Notes under the pieces: generated by a model
Told to the model about the DNA's origin: nothing
Seen by the model: only the letters and a program-made list of their open reading frames with translations
Database searches by the model: none
Translations under genes and position numbers: made by a program
Source of the DNA: Macrotrachela quadricornifera
Taxonomy: Eukaryota > Rotifera > Eurotatoria > Philodinida > Philodinidae
Assembly: GCA_022393335.1 (NCBI GenBank)
Contig: JAJEKB010021159.1
Span: forward strand, 847,069 to 911,068
Direction of reading: 5' to 3'
Length of the DNA: 64,000 bases
Shown: positions 1 to 13,613 of the stretch, piece after piece
Layout of the letters: each line of letters begins with the position of its first letter
How positions within the stretch are numbered: the first letter of the stretch is position 1

Positions 1-61
1 CTCGTTTTAGACATTCAAACACATAATTTATTATTTCATTCTCGAATTCGTCGGTTTTGAA

Positions 62-1644
62 ATGTCCACTAACACAAATCCTCTGTCGGTTAATTGTTCA
101 AACAAAGGTGGTCGTCTACTGGTCCTCGATCGTTTCATTTTCAAGTTGAATAAACGAACAGAAACGAAAATTTATTGGAGATGCATACGAATGAATTATC
201 AAGCACATATTCACACGGATACAGACAATAACATGATCAACACAAATGGTGAACATAATCATTTGTCTGAATCAAAAGATTTGATGGTGAAAAAATTTCG
301 AGCTGTTCTCAAGGAACGAGTAGTGAATGAAACGATACCAATACAAAAAATTTTTGACGGAGAAATTGTCAAAGCAATTTTTTCATCAAATACGCTTGCA
401 TCAGTTCCACTCATTTACCAAATGCGTATGATTATATTTACAAACATATCTTTATATTTTCTATCTTTAGAATCAGGTTTAAAGCGGACACGAAAAAAAT
501 TAACATCAATATTACCTACATCAAATTTATTCGATATACCTTCTGGATACCAGACAACATCGTCTGGTGAAACTTACTTAATTTGTGACAAAATGGTTTT
601 TTGAAAAAAAAGGGTGTTAATATTTAGTAGTCAAAAACAATTACAATTGCTATTCGAAGGTTCACTGGTTTTTTTTGATGGAACCTTTCAGGCAACACCG
701 CCATCTTTCGATCAAATATTCACGATTCACTGTTTGAAGTTTGATTGCGGTATAATCTAAATTTTGTTTTATAAATAATCAACTATATTTTCTGTCATTC
801 AGCTTTTCCATGTGTGTTCGCGGTCCGGCCTGATCGAAAAAAACCAACATATCAAGAATTATTTCAAGAATTGAAGTCTATTGCTGCATCTATGGGTCAA
901 ACATGGCAACCTGAGTAAATTATGTCTGATTTCGAAACAAGTCTGATACCAGCAGTATCTACAGAAGTAAAAATCTAAATCAATTTATCAGACATATTTA
1001 TTTTTGTTTTTGTTTCCTATGTGTGTTCATAAAGGCTGCTTCTATCATTATTCGCAGTGCTTGTATCGACGTATTCAATCAACTGGTTTAGCTACAGCTT
1101 ACTCTAATGATGAATCATTACGCAGCTGTTGTGAAAGACTCATGGCTCTTCCATATCTGCCAATTGAGGAAGTTGAATCTTCTTTTTACGCTTTACGTAC
1201 AACAATTGAATCAGAAGTGAAAAAAAAACTTCGTGATGTGTTTTTATATTTTGATGATTGTTGGCTAAACACTGTCCCTGTTGAAATGTGGAACGTCCAT
1301 AGGTATAATTATCGTACAAACAACATTTGTGAAGGTATATACAACCTATTTTTGCAACAAAAGATAAAAATGTCTATATTTAGGATTTCACAGTCGAATG
1401 AATCGAAGAATTCAGCGTGCACATGGAAATATAGGGTCATTCATCAGATGCATTATTAGTGAAGAAAGTCGATTTCAACATTTTGTACATGCAAATTATT
1501 ACAGGTGTACAACGTCGACCAGTTCCATGTTCAACGAATAATATTCAAAAACCGATTGAAACACTTATGGCTTGATATAGCAACAAAGACATCGATGTGG
1601 AACAATTGTTGGACAGTTTATCATTGCTTATTGGAAAAAAATAA
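62..1644 (+). pseudogene. FLYWCH zinc-finger / MULE-type transposase, decayed
   Basis: The N-terminal ~65 residues form a FLYWCH zinc finger (IYWRC, then a Cys-to-Tyr change, and a GEHNH end). After it comes a MULE DDE core with FFDGTF near 680 and IMSDFE near 919, then GCFYHYSQ, YRTNNICEG and SRMNRRIQ blocks. Introns inferred from reading frame and GT-AG sites are 426-470, 750-802 and 1335-1383. A further gap at 967-1012 has a GT donor but ends in TG, so its acceptor looks lost. In-frame stops TGA (602-604), TAA (916-918; probably CAA before) and one near 1570 break the gene. The last open stretch ends at TAA 1642-1644. Such FLYWCH/MULE genes are abundant in bdelloid rotifers. Start chosen at the first ATG before the FLYWCH fold. 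The window edge hides the left end of any element, and no terminal repeat was found. Confidence 0.8.
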
Positions 1645-3408
1645 TTTGTATCTCGATGGTGGACATTTAGTCTTTTCGAATAATTTTTTCTCGCTATTTG
1701 TCATCTTTAATAAACATATTTTTTTTTTTTTCATTGAAATCAAATAAATATTTCATCATCAACATCAAATACGATTTTCTATTAATTCGACATTTTTTCT
1801 TTCGACATTTAGCATACATACCAGATTTTTAATTAAAAATACTATTAAAAAATATAAGTGAAAATTGATAACTTTAAGGAAAATGTTCTTTTCTATTCTT
1901 AACCAGTTCTTTAAATACACGTTCTTTAAGAGCATTAATAATATACCTATACGCGTAATTACGCATCGTCTTCTTGCAAATGGAAGTTATTTTTGTCTTC
2001 AATTTAATATGGAAAATATTCTTTTCTTTTTGAAAACAACAATGTTCTTTAAAACTCAGAGATGGTCATTGAATTACAGCAAAATTTATTCGTGTCATTG
2101 ACTGAATGTGTTCCTACTGAAAGAGTTGAAGGTATTTCCAACATTTCCAAAGAAAAAAAATGGAATAAGGAAATTTTGAACGATTTGCTGTTGAGTAAAC
2201 GGAAAATTGTTTATACCTGGCAAATTAAGATAGAAACTAGTCTTGCTGACCAATGAATGCTACGAATAAAAAACTGTCATATAACATGGGGTAAACTAAT
2301 AAGGAATTGTTTTTGACATGCTTTTCACCAGTGAATTAATTAATACCTCATTTCCTCTCCAGAAAAAAAGATGACAGGATACGTAATCTAAAACAACTAC
2401 AGAGTAAAATTTTGTTGATGAAATATGGTGTTAAATTTCCACTCACATAAGAAACAAGAATATGTTTGAGGATAAGTCGAGTATGATCTTTCAGTACTAA
2501 TTTACATGAGATGAGGATGTAGCTGAGATTGAAATAGGTGAAATATTTGAGAAATGAGCAGCAGCAAATTAATCAGTATAGATTCGATAGTAAGTAAGGA
2601 ATACTCGATAATTTTGACGTTTACTTGTAATGCATTATGAAGAAAACAGATATTTGTCGCTCTTATTTTAAAGACTATTCAAAAAACTTTTATTCAAATA
2701 GGTATGGAAATTTATGCCCTACTGTTGGAATGACATTTGCTGTCATTTATTTTTATTAGTGAAATAATAATCCTATGACCATATCGATCCAAAAGAGAAA
2801 AGCAAGGATAAGTGGAACATAGAAAAAGGTGGGATGATATGCATGCCTTCTGCGGCCTTTCAACGAAATATTAAAACATGACATTCCAACGTGCACATAC
2901 ATTAGACCAGGTAATAAACGTTGTGCGTCGACATATTGCTTGTATCGTTAGACTAATTCAAATAAGTTTAATCAATGTGGTTAGACTGTGTGCTTTGTTC
3001 GGGATGGAGGAATCGAATCTCGTACAATCTAGTTTCGAGTCAAAGATATACTATATCCAATCAGGGCTCCCCACCATTTATTCTGATGTTGAGGGTGAGA
3101 CCGTATATATAAGTACAATACTTCAAGTTATATTTAGAAATGAAAATAAATCTGAATATAGATCTATATAGATTCGATGAAAATTTCATTTATATTCGAA
3201 GACGAAACAGGCATCTACTCGTTAAATCTTTAAAGTAAATATATTTGTATTAAGAGATTTCCTTGTTTTCATATTCACTTCGTAATTTCTCGGATCGTTT
3301 GAATCATTCGAAATACGATTTTTCTTCTTTACGATGAAACTTGTTAGAATATTGCACGTATGAAAACGTGTCATTTTTAACAGTGTATAATAAATTGATG
3401 ATCAAAAT
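1645..3408. other. AT-rich intergenic stretch, no supported gene
   Basis: Short open frames here (for example 1865-2101, 2062-2256 and 2878-3171) have no recognisable motif, no splice partners and low-complexity composition. I see no RNA gene or clear repeat structure. Confidence 0.4.
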
Positions 3409-5303
3409 GTCCTAAAAGTTTCAGAAGGAACATCTTACCGAACTGAAGATAAGTAATAGATTGATGATTATGACGAACTTATTAAGGCTCTTGAATAGAA
3501 TGTGTGGAAAAGGAAAGAAAGAAAAAATATCGAAGAGAACATAACGAAGGGGAAAAATATCGAAAATTAAAATGTCTAAATAAGACATTATATATATATA
3601 TATATGAAGTGACAAACCTAATTAAGTAGATAAAAAATAACTATAGAAAATCCAATGACTTAGAATAAGTGTCATTTCACATATGATAATGAATCTTCAT
3701 TTTCTTTTTGATTTAATATTTTTAGCAACAATATAAGACAATCCATCGAGAAGTTCATTAGCATTAATATCATCATTATCATAACGACTATATAATGTAT
3801 AAATTCCATGTGTATATAGCAAGTGCTTTTTTTGTTTTTGATCGAGCTTGAAGGTGACCTTTCATTTGACTTAATATATGATTAAATCTATTTTCTTCAC
3901 CTTGAACACATCTGATAAAAGTCCATATGTGAGGGTGAGGGTAGATGACAATGATCACCTTTAACATTCAAAATAATATCTTTAAGATCAGTGCGTGCAC
4001 AGTAACAGTACAACATGAATCTTGTCATCGATAGTGTTTTGTTATACTCGTTGTCTTATTCAATTTGACGATGAAATTGTTTATATTCAGCATCTTTTTT
4101 CCTTTTTGAGAGACAATAAATGATATTTTATTTGATGGAGCAATCATCATATCTGAAATAACTGAAAATCAATTCGTATATCTTTAACTATTAACTATCA
4201 CTAATTGAAATTTCATCAGTAGGACTATTATTAATGATGTACTAAAGAAAGAAAAATTGATCCATGAAAATTGATTTCCCTATTATATTCATATATTTAC
4301 ATATGCATCATTTAAAGAGTAAAAGTAAACACTTGTCATAGCATGAACCAACCAATCAAATAAGAAATGTTTAACAAATACTTTATAGAGATGTCTTATG
4401 ACTGTTTATTCTTTTTTTTTCAATATTCTTCCTTTCTTTCTTTTCTCATTCGATATTTTTCTCTCTCGATATTTTTCCTTTCTTCCTTTTTCCACCATAC
4501 CCTTGGATATTCATTATTCACACAGATAAGCACATATTTTTAATAATAAAGGAGCATTATTTTGATCTGGATGTCATGCTAGAGGATCAATAGTTAATCA
4601 TATACTCGGCTAGAGAGAAAGCTATCTAGATCTGATCAGAAGAAAACCCATATTCTCAGAAAATTGCTCCATTTAAAAAAAAAGCTTTATTAAATTTTTC
4701 ATCGTCTTCATAAGAAATAAGTATATTGGCGTTGTAAGAAATATCCTGAAGAATAAATATCCGGTTGCTTTTAAACTCATTTTAGTTCCGTATGAGAAAT
4801 TTATTTCAATATTTGTTATTATCTTTTAGAATCCATATATCATTACAGATAAAAAAAGGAACTATATGCACTCATTTTTTACGCACAACTGATCATATTT
4901 CTAGTGTTTGTAAGTAAAATGACAAGTATTGAATTCATATACACTAGTCCTTTAAACTGGCAATATTTGACTATTCGATTTTTGTTCTAAATCTGACCTC
5001 AGGGGTGTTCATGTCACCTTGAAATATTTTAAAAAATATTATTATGCTAATACTTAGGAGATATAAAAAGTAATGACGCTATCTCCTTATTTCCTTTTTT
5101 TATACACTGATAGAGAAAATGTTGTTCTATGTTTCTATGCTATTTGATCACTCCTCAACTAATGTCATAGCAACAAAGTTTTGATACAATCTATTTTCTT
5201 CGCATATTTGATGATATGAAAATGCTCGTGAGTACTTTTTGAATAAGTTTTGATAAAAATAAGATAGAGAACTATGGTTCTTCACTGTTGGAAAGCTTTC
5301 AGC

Positions 5304-6510
5304 CAGTGGCGGAGTCAGGAAGGGGCAGGGGGGACTCAGCCCCTCCTAGGAACCCTTGAGCCCCCCTACCGAAATTTTTGAAAAGTGTTTTTTTCTGGTA
5401 AAAAATTATATTTAGCTGAGGTACAACAAGACTTTAATGCTTTCCTTTGGTCGATTTGTACTAGCTTGTCTTTGGAATCGAATATCCTAATACATTTATC
5501 TCTTTTTGGTTGAATATGGTCACCTCTGTGATTGTGTATCGAAAGGATAAAAACAACATGCCAATCAGCAGGCTGTGTATTGTCCTGAAAAAGTATTTTT
5601 TTAAATAATTAAAACAAGTGTTAGAAATACAATTGATAATAAATAGTGGCGAAATCACCAGAGAGCTAAGAGATGCTAAGCCCCCTCTGTATGTCTTAGT
5701 CCCTCTGCCCTGTAAAAATTTCTGAGTATCGAAAAGTGGTGTTTTTTACATCAAATTGGGAAAATTTGGGGACTGAATTTCGGTATTTTTTTTCTGGTTA
5801 CGGTGCTAGTCATGACCAGTTTGTGATTTATGTATATTACCAGTAAGTAAGGTTTTTGGGGATATCAGCATAAATGGCATGAAAGAAGATATTATGGACC
5901 TATTATGTAGCGAAGAAGAATATTAACTACAAAGCAAATTCATAACAAAACTGTTAAGTTTCGAAAAGGACTGTCGTTATCAATAATAACGTACACTTTT
6001 TTAAACACTTTCTGGAAACAATTAATTTTTTTGCATTCAAATTAACTAAGTAAATAACCAATATAAATCCAATAGTCCTCTAAAAAAACGGGAAACGAAA
6101 ACAAAAGCATTAAAAGTGTGTTATTTTGGCGTACAACGACTGTGACTGATGACAAAATTTTTCCCCCGCCTTCAGCGGTGAACGTTAGGATGTTCAAGAA
6201 CTTTTTCTTTATCTACCGGAGAGTGTGTAGACTTTCTTTGACATAGCCTGCTACAACTGAGATACGCGAAAATTTTTTGCCGCCCTCGGCGGCAGGACCA
6301 ATCGGTTTATCGACTTATTCTTCCCTCAGTCATCCAAATTGCATACCGAGAGGACAAATGATATTCCACCAAGGATTGACAAAAAGTTCCTCCACACAGG
6401 ATGCAAAAATTTGATTTTCATATTACTTCCGGTGAGCCAAAAAATTTGGGGACTGAGCCTCCTCCCCCCCCCCCCCCCCCTCCCAGCCCAAAATTCTGGC
6501 TCCGCCACTG
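5304..6510. mobile_element. Non-autonomous hAT-type element (1207 bp)
   Basis: The ends are inverted: CAGTGGCGGAGTCAGGA on the left and its near-complement on the right (TTCTGGCTCCGCCACTG). An exact 8-bp target duplication CTTTCAGC flanks it at 5296-5303 and 6511-6518. An 8-bp duplication with CAG...CTG ends is diagnostic of the hAT superfamily. No transposase frame is present, so it must have been moved in trans. A long C tract (about 6464-6480) lies near the right end. Opposed open frames at 6326-6550 are an artefact of this end. Confidence 0.85.
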
Positions 6511-7634
6511 CTTTCAGCGCAATCCCTGTGGGATTAAAAATGTGAAACACGATGAAACTGAGTAGATTGTTTACGAGATAGCCATAGGTTGTCCAAATAA
6601 GTGTCTATGATGGTCTTTAGTCCTTTATAGATTACAGTCTATGCTAGAGTAATAAGAGTTACTACACTGTCGGCCGCTGTCTGCAATGGTGACGCCAATT
6701 TTGTCCATCGGCCACAGTCTGTGATAAAAGTCATCGAGTCTGTCTGTCATGGTCAGTAGGAGGGGGGACCAATTTTCTACTCCTAAACACTTCAACACTC
6801 TTTCAGATCGTGTTTCACAAAAGAGGAGATGAAGACGAATCCGGTTGTATATTACAGATATTTCTAATATGACTTCTGGAGTTTTCGTTCTGTTTTCTAA
6901 CTGTCAGAAAAACGCCTTTTTCATGAAAAAAGAACAAGGGAAAAAAGTGACTTAAACCTCCTATCAGAGGTTCAACTATAATAGATATTATCTATGAATA
7001 ATCGAATTGGAAATCTGCATCTTTCACAGTTTGTAGATCGTCAGTTAGCGGTTTGAATCGACACTTGATTGTTGAAAATTGACTGTAAACAACTCATCGA
7101 ATGAATTTCTTCTTTAAAAGACCCATTGAAGATCTTACAAAAAGCAAGTCAGAACTCTTTGAAATATACGATTTTCATGGGTCTTTGTCGTCTCTTTTCA
7201 ATGCTGAAAACCTCAGCTCTCTATATTATGTCTATCAAAAGTTATTGAAAAAAATGTCAATACTCATATTAACCGTAATATATCATAAAAACAGCTCTGT
7301 TTGTCTTTTTTTTAGAAACTCTATGGTTATACCACTAGTTGAATACCAATCAAATAGCATAGAAAAATAGAGCATCACTATCTCTATCATTCCTTGAAAA
7401 GAGAAAACCTTTCCAATCCTTCTACAAAGAAATACGATGATGATGTCATTACTATTGGTATGCCCTAAGTATACGCAGATTATTATCTGTCATAAAAATC
7501 TGTTTGCCATTTATCATGAACATCTCTATCTGATATACGTCACTAATTCATACTAATACTTATTTTCAGATAAATGAATTCTATTCAATAGATTTTAACC
7601 ATTAAATTATATATTACGCATTCAAATTTGTCCG
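6511..7634. other. Intergenic DNA upstream of receptor A
   Basis: No gene is supported. The last ~170 bp (about 7470-7634) matches the region just upstream of receptor B (14700-14835), so it may hold the shared promoter. The rest is specific to copy A. Confidence 0.4.
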
Positions 7635-8648
7635 ATGTACAATAATTACGATCAAAACGTTGGCTTTATCCTAAGTTCAATTACACTTGGTAATTTTTCA
7701 TTTGCATGTTTAACATCATGCATAATCTTTATAATTATCTTATATCGTATATGTTATAAACGTATAGAACGAGAAGAAAAAATGACTTTTTTTCTTTGTT
7801 CTAATATTTACCTTGCAATTTTAATATATTCAGCAACATTAGTATCAATGAAGATTCGAACAATATTAGGCGATTTAAATGGGCAATCTTTTGATTCACC
7901 AGGGTGTTTATTCTCGGGCTATGTAGCTCTTGTTACACTTTATATGGTGTATATGACTTTTATAAATCAAGTAACTAAAATATAATGTAAATATAAAAAA
8001 AGATGATTGATTTTTGTATATTATTAGGCATTGTATCGTCTAGTTCGAATTGTTTATCCGCAACATAGATGGCTTCAAGATATAAAATTATATATAATTT
8101 TACCCGTTATAGAATTGATATTTATATGTGCTCTTCTATGTCCTCTTATGCCTTGGAATGGTATGGTATATTTAGTAAATGATCATTTTTGTTATGCATC
8201 ATTCACAAATGTTCTTGGTATCCTTTGGGTAGCATTTACTGTTTATATCTTACCATTTCTATTTTTATTAATTATATATATTCATATAACAAGATTTCTT
8301 CGACAACAACCAAATCATCGAGCATTAGCATTGAAACAACGACAAGCTCGAGATTTTCTTGTTATTCAACGTATTGTTATTATTGTTACTTTATTACTGG
8401 TTCTTGGAGTACCAGGAATGACTCTTATAATAAAGTTTATTATAACTAATATAGAATATCCTTTAACTATTCGTATTAACCTTCTTGCAATTAGCTTATC
8501 AACAGCAGGATTAAGTGCGGCATTACCGTTTTCTATTCCTCAATTGAATAAAGTTTTTCGAAAATTATGGGATAGAAATCCAGTCGCACCTCTTGCTACC
8601 CATATGACAAATTCGATTCAAATGAGAAATACTGTCGGTACTAATTGA
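7635..8648 (+). CDS. Rhodopsin-like 7TM G-protein-coupled receptor, copy A
   Basis: Two exons, 7635-7970 and 8028-8648, joined across a 57-nt GT-AG intron (7971-8027), give 318 residues. There are seven hydrophobic segments. Helix 1 spans roughly residues 10-35 and helix 3 ends at YMTFINQ. This is followed by RIVYP in the place of the DRY loop. A basic third inner loop (KQRQARDF) precedes helix 6 (TLLLVLGVPG). Helix 7 ends LPFSIPQLN in the place of NPxxY. The protein is short for a GPCR but matches the compact 7TM receptors expanded in bdelloids. Its ligand is unknown. It is intact and about 80 percent identical by eye to the copy at 14836, with the intron at the same place. Confidence 0.8.
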
Positions 8649-9040
8649 TTTTTCGTTGTACAATTTTGTCTATGTATTTGTATGACCTATCGTATTAATT
8701 GTAAAACATTGAGTCTCAGATTTATTCATCATTTTCTTTATTTGTAGTGTTTCGAGTGAAAAATATTATAATATTCGTTTCTATATTTGTTGTCTCAATC
8801 ATCTGTGTTGTATATCATGTAAAAAGAATATATATTTCATGGTCGACCGTGTCACGTAACAAAAATGTAATAGTTTCTTTAAAATAGAAGAGACACATAT
8901 ATGTCATGCTTGACACTTAAATTCAAGTATTCTCGCGCATAAACCGAACACGAAGTCGGAGGATGAAGGACACTTTAACTTTAAAATTTGACACTACACT
9001 ATAAAAGATCGGTTCCATACGAAATCCTCCCCCCCCCCAA

Positions 9041-9232
9041 AAAAAAATGGTTCCGTAGACAACAAAAACCTTCCAAATGAATTAACATGTCGAAAGAAAC
9101 GGCTTTCGAAATCTACGAAACCTTTTTATGCACCTTACGGAGCTTAAAAAGGTTTCGTAGATTTCGAAAACCGTTTCTTTCAATATTTTAACTCATTTGG
9201 AAGCTTTTTGTCATCTATGGAATCGATTTTTT
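9041..9232. repeat. Long imperfect hairpin downstream of receptor A
   Basis: The two arms (about 9041-9135 and 9145-9232) are near-complements, with paired blocks such as GGTTCCGTAGA / TCTATGGAATC and AAATCTACGAAACC / GGTTTCGTAGATTT. A related hairpin lies at 17033-17271, so it predates the duplication. It may be a foldback MITE. A C tract precedes it in both copies. Confidence 0.75.
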
Positions 9233-9548
9233 AAAGAGTGTATGCTCGAACGAAACCGCGATGTGCTCATTGTTGAAGGATGCAGTTTGAGAAAAACTGG
9301 ATAAAATATAGATTAGTTGCAGTATTCGAAAACCACTGCGTTTTACAATATTATATTTTGGCGAACTTCTTAATACAAACCGCGATCTTCATACATTATC
9401 CCAACATATGTCATTGTTCCGAACAATGTGGTCTTAGTGTATTCCTAGATTTTTTTATACAGTTTTGTTCATTATAATATATCATAGGAATTTAGACACT
9501 TATAATTATGATTTGATAAAGAAAATCTTATTTGAATTATATTATTTT

Positions 9549-12500
9549 TACGTATACCTGAGAAATGAAACCAATTATAAACTGATCATTTAAAAATATG
9601 ATATTTTTTTATCAAACTCTAATAAACTTTACATCTATGCCAATTGTTCATTTTATGCGATAATGTCAGACAAGTTGAAATTAAAAAAATGATTCGAAAA
9701 TTCGATCGATAGAGAAAATATTTTAGAATCTTATCAGATTTGAATAAACGTAATGTAAAGTGAGGATTATATTGAATTAAAAATAAACATAAGTATATAT
9801 TAAAAACGTTAGTCAGATTTTGTCGGTGTTGGTACATGTGTGAACGTGATATCAATAGATAGATGAGTAGATATTGGCGCTTGAATTTTTGGACGCTGGA
9901 CTTCTGAAATGTTTCCAACTTGTGGAGACTTAAATTCTGCATAAATATACGTCTTAAAAATAGTTTTTTAATCCTATCTGATACGCCTCAATGTGAAATT
10001 ACTGGATAGCACTCACATAGTCTCGACCCCTCAAGAGTGTATACACTCATCTTTAAGCTACTTCACTTTTTGTTCTGAACGATGACAGTAGAGTTTTGAA
10101 TGCAGTTCGATGTTCTCTTTCTAACGGTCCACTTGTACTTTAAATTCACTGGCATATTCGAGAGGGAACTAGTCTTTTTCGATGGTAATCGGTAGGGATC
10201 GGTAGATCTAGACGATCATTCTTTAAGAGATCGTTTTTTTCAAACACAGTCGTAATATGAAGTGGTCTGTCTGGTAGAAGAGACTTTTGTCTATCGAATA
10301 GTGTGTTTTGATATACTTTTGAAGTCGAAACAAACGCAGAGGACGAGCTTAAAAAACGTCGTTGTACAATTTTGACGCATGAAAATAGCGACAATTTGGT
10401 TTTATTTAGTGAAAACTGAAGGCTTCCATCTCTTGTCATGGTCGAAAAATTGGACGACACAAATATATTACCGGGGGTGCTCGCAAAATTTTGACACCCA
10501 CTGTATATGTATCAAATAGTTCTCCTATCTGTGTTTTGACATATAGATTTACGTATATTCTGAATTACAATATTATTTCAACTTATTGACTTTCCAGTAT
10601 TGCACAACACCATGGTTTATCAACTACAGATCCTGATAAATTTGTGCTTTTCTCTAGAAAGAATTTTCTTAAAATAAATTTCATTTATATATTAATAGTC
10701 ATGATTATATACTGTATATCAGATTTTACAAATTACATACAGTGCATCTTTAATGTGAACATTTGAGAAAGCTTCATCAAATTCCATATATAGTATAAAT
10801 TACTAGTGATATTAAGATTCTTATAAATCTATTAGTAACTGATCTACATCAGCATATATGAGAAGATTTTTCATCACTAATCAAGTAAACTATCATATTT
10901 GATGTTAGTATGAACATCGTCATATGGTTCAATGGAAAATAGTTGATTTCAATCACACGGTAAGAAGTTCGAGTCTAACCAGATTATAATAAAAAATACT
11001 TAGATAGCGGTATTAAATGACTTGACCATGGTGTTAAAAACCCTGATAAAAGATCTGACTTTCGCGGTTCGCACTAACTGCTCAGAGCTGCAATTGATAA
11101 ACCGTCAATAACCGCGGGTTTTTATTTAAAACTTTTTCCATGAAAATTATTTCCATTAGGGATGTTACTTTATTTTTGTTTCGTCATAATATAGAATAAA
11201 GTAACGAAAATCTTTTATCTTTATTTAAGAAGAAAAGTTTTTCAATGTTCGGTAAATACAGAAACAATTGATATTACAACAGATAAAATTGATTGCAGTT
11301 TTTTCTCATCCTCAGCCACATTCTAATATGCATTAATAACGTCAGCACATAAATGTGAGGCGTAAAAGATTTTTGGAAAAAACCTTGTCTATAAAATCTT
11401 TTCTCGTTTGTGTTCTTATACTATTTGGCGATCTATTTAGAAAAAAAATAAAATTTTACCCTTTTAAGAAAATTCTTTATCTTTTAGTTTATCTTTTTAA
11501 AATAGAATAACTGGCTGTTCACTATTCGACGCCTTAACATCATTAAAAACTTGATCCAACATGTATTTTAAAGATAAAACTGAGCCCTATACAGTAAAAA
11601 GAAAACTAAACTCATTGCTCTTTCCATTAAATCCTCATAGACCTTAACATTTGTCTCATTACTTTTGTGTCGCACGTTACATTATTTTCTCATGAATTAT
11701 TTAATATCTTACCATTGTTTGTTGTCAATGGTTTTTAATGTATAATAATTTTATAATTTCTTCCATTAAAACACTTTAGAGTCGTTGAAGTGTTCTTATA
11801 CAATACAGTCAAGAATGTCTCTGCAAAAATGTCCTTTCCACGGAAAATGACCGATACTTGATAAGAATGTTTATGATGAGATTCAATTTAAAAGAACGCT
11901 TAAAATTTTATTGTAGTAATAATTTGACGAAAAAAAAGCTACTAGAATTTTATTATTGTTGTATCGATCACTTAATTCATTGATTCGATTTGAGTAGTTC
12001 TTGTTAGCAATAATTTCGACAATCAAACTATAGATGATATCCGCTTCCTTTTGAATTGCATCAGTACCTAGTCGATAATGGTGTCTATGTCAAGAGTAGT
12101 TCACAATTCTTTTCATTGGTAATACTACCGTTGCTCATGAACTATTGCAACTGTTTCTTCTGTACAAAGTCTACGTGACTTGATTAGAAAATAATGATCT
12201 TCAACTTCCCGCTCACCATCACTCCCTCCTAATAAAATAATCACAAGAATATTTCTTTTTATAAAAGATATTTTTGCAAAGACACTCTTGACTGTCACCT
12301 TCTAATGCATTTTATTGTATTACACTCTTCAATCATCATGCATTAAAATCTATTAACAACAAATAATGGTAAAATATTAAATAATTCATGAAAATATAAC
12401 GTACTAATCAACATCTTCACATATTATTTCGTAGAAAAACGCATTAAAATGCGGAACATAGGTTGCATTATCATTTTATCACACGGATTATAATGCACAT

Positions 12501-12731
12501 TGTTTCAAGAAATCGGCCACGTGGGTAGAAAGTATGATGCAGCACTCAAAGTAACACCTCTAATATTCATTGTGAATTTTATAGTTAGATAAAGAGTAAC
12601 AAGAGCTTTTAGCTGATCATTCTCTGTTCAATAAATCTATTATACAAATATGAAGGATATAAATTGCATTCAAGTTTATTATCAAACTAATAATATAAGA
12701 AAATTAGTCTTTCATTGAAGATCATCAAGCG
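9549..12731. other. Unique DNA between the two duplication copies
   Basis: No supported gene. A Tc1/mariner-like terminus (on the minus strand CAGTGGGTGTCAAAATTTTG, preceded by TA) lies near 10473-10503, but I found no partner end. The open frame next to it at 10146-10460 (minus) has no known motif and may be element filler. A tRNA-Glu-like relic lies near 10916-10985. Confidence 0.4.
10916..10985 (+). other. Degenerate tRNA-Glu-like sequence
   Basis: CATATGGTTCAATGG resembles the A box of eukaryotic tRNA-Glu, TTC sits where the anticodon should be, and AAGTTCGAGTCTA resembles the B box. The acceptor and anticodon stems do not pair properly. It is probably a tRNA relic or SINE head, not a working tRNA. 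Confidence 0.3.
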
Positions 12732-13073
12732 TTAAAAGTTTCAGAAGACATATTTTATCGAGCTGAAGAGAAGTAATAGATCGATGATTATGACGGACTT
12801 ATCAAGACTTGGATATTCATTATTCAAACAGATAAGGGCATATTTCTAATGATAAAAGAATATGATTTTTGTCTGGATTTCATACTAGAAGGTCAATAGT
12901 TAATCATATACTCGACTAGAAAGAATCATTTAGAACTAGGTGGGAAAAAAATTCACATTGTCATAAAACTACTGTATGTAAAAAAAATTTAATAAATTTT
13001 TAATCGTCTTCTTAAGAAACCTGTCAGGGTAATCTCAGCGAGATTAAAATTTGAAACATGATAGAGCTGTTAT

Positions 13074-13613
13074 TAGGGATGCGACGATGACGGTTCGTCA
13101 CCGCTTCAAACCGGTAACCGTTCCACCGAAAACTGCTCTGCTGAAAACCGTTCTAAAATTATTCTAACACTTTCACTTCATTCAAAAGAAAACACTTTAT
13201 CATCGTACTTTAGAAAATTTGCAGTGAAGTTAAATTAAATAAATATATTACTAATGATATTCGAGATCGGCAAATTTCGAAAACAAGTCTTGCGGCTCAA
13301 ATTCTGCACCCTCAAAAACTTTTTATCAAACTTCATAAGATATCGTTGTGTTCAAGAAATAGTCTTTCTTAAATAGAATTTTGAAATTCGTGAAAGTTAA
13401 TAATAAAATCAAGAATCAATATCTCGAATATCGTTAGTAATATAATTTTTTATTTAATTTAACTCCACTCAGAATTTTCTAAAGTATGATGATAAAGTGT
13501 TTTTTTTTGAATAAAGTGAAAATGTTAGAACAAGTTTAGAACGATTTTCGACATACGGTTTCCGGCGGAGCGATTACCGGTTTGAAGCGGTTTCCGTCAC
13601 TGTTGCATCCCTA
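13074..13613. mobile_element. hAT-type MITE (540 bp)
   Basis: The inverted ends are TAGGGATGCGACGATGACGG on the left and CCGTCACTGTTGCATCCCTA on the right. An exact 8-bp target duplication GCTGTTAT lies at 13066-13073 and 13614-13621. Internal arms are also inverted (ACTAATGATATTCGAGAT against ATCTCGAATATCGTTAGT), making a large hairpin. It has no coding capacity. Absent from duplication copy A, so it inserted after the duplication. Confidence 0.85.

Larger units (their letters stand above)
3409..9548. repeat. Segmental duplication copy A
   Basis: Blocks of this stretch align in order with 12732-17589: the start around TAAAAGTTTCAGAAG, the block near 4503-4760, the block near 4900-5040, a receptor gene plus about 170 bp upstream of it, and the downstream flank to TTATATTATTTT at 9548. 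Insertions unique to A lie between about 3500 and 4500 and between about 5050 and 7480; the latter contains a hAT MITE. The order and orientation of shared blocks show a direct (tandem) duplication with about 3.2 kb of unrelated DNA between the copies. Confidence 0.8.

Noticed and set aside
2878..3171. 97-codon open frame
   Set aside because: No motif, no splice partner, no conserved neighbour; frames of this length arise by chance.
6326..6550. Two overlapping opposite frames at the C tract, one Gly-rich
   Set aside because: They lie in the terminal repeat of a hAT MITE and reflect the inverted end plus homopolymer, not a gene.
8189..8449. Open frame rich in Ser/Thr/Tyr overlapping receptor A, with a twin at 15389-15751
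   Set aside because: Out-of-frame shadow of the receptor exon; conserved only because the receptor is.
10146..10460. Tc1/mariner transposase next to the mariner-like terminus
   Set aside because: The frame has no DDE or helix-turn-helix motif and no second terminal repeat was found.
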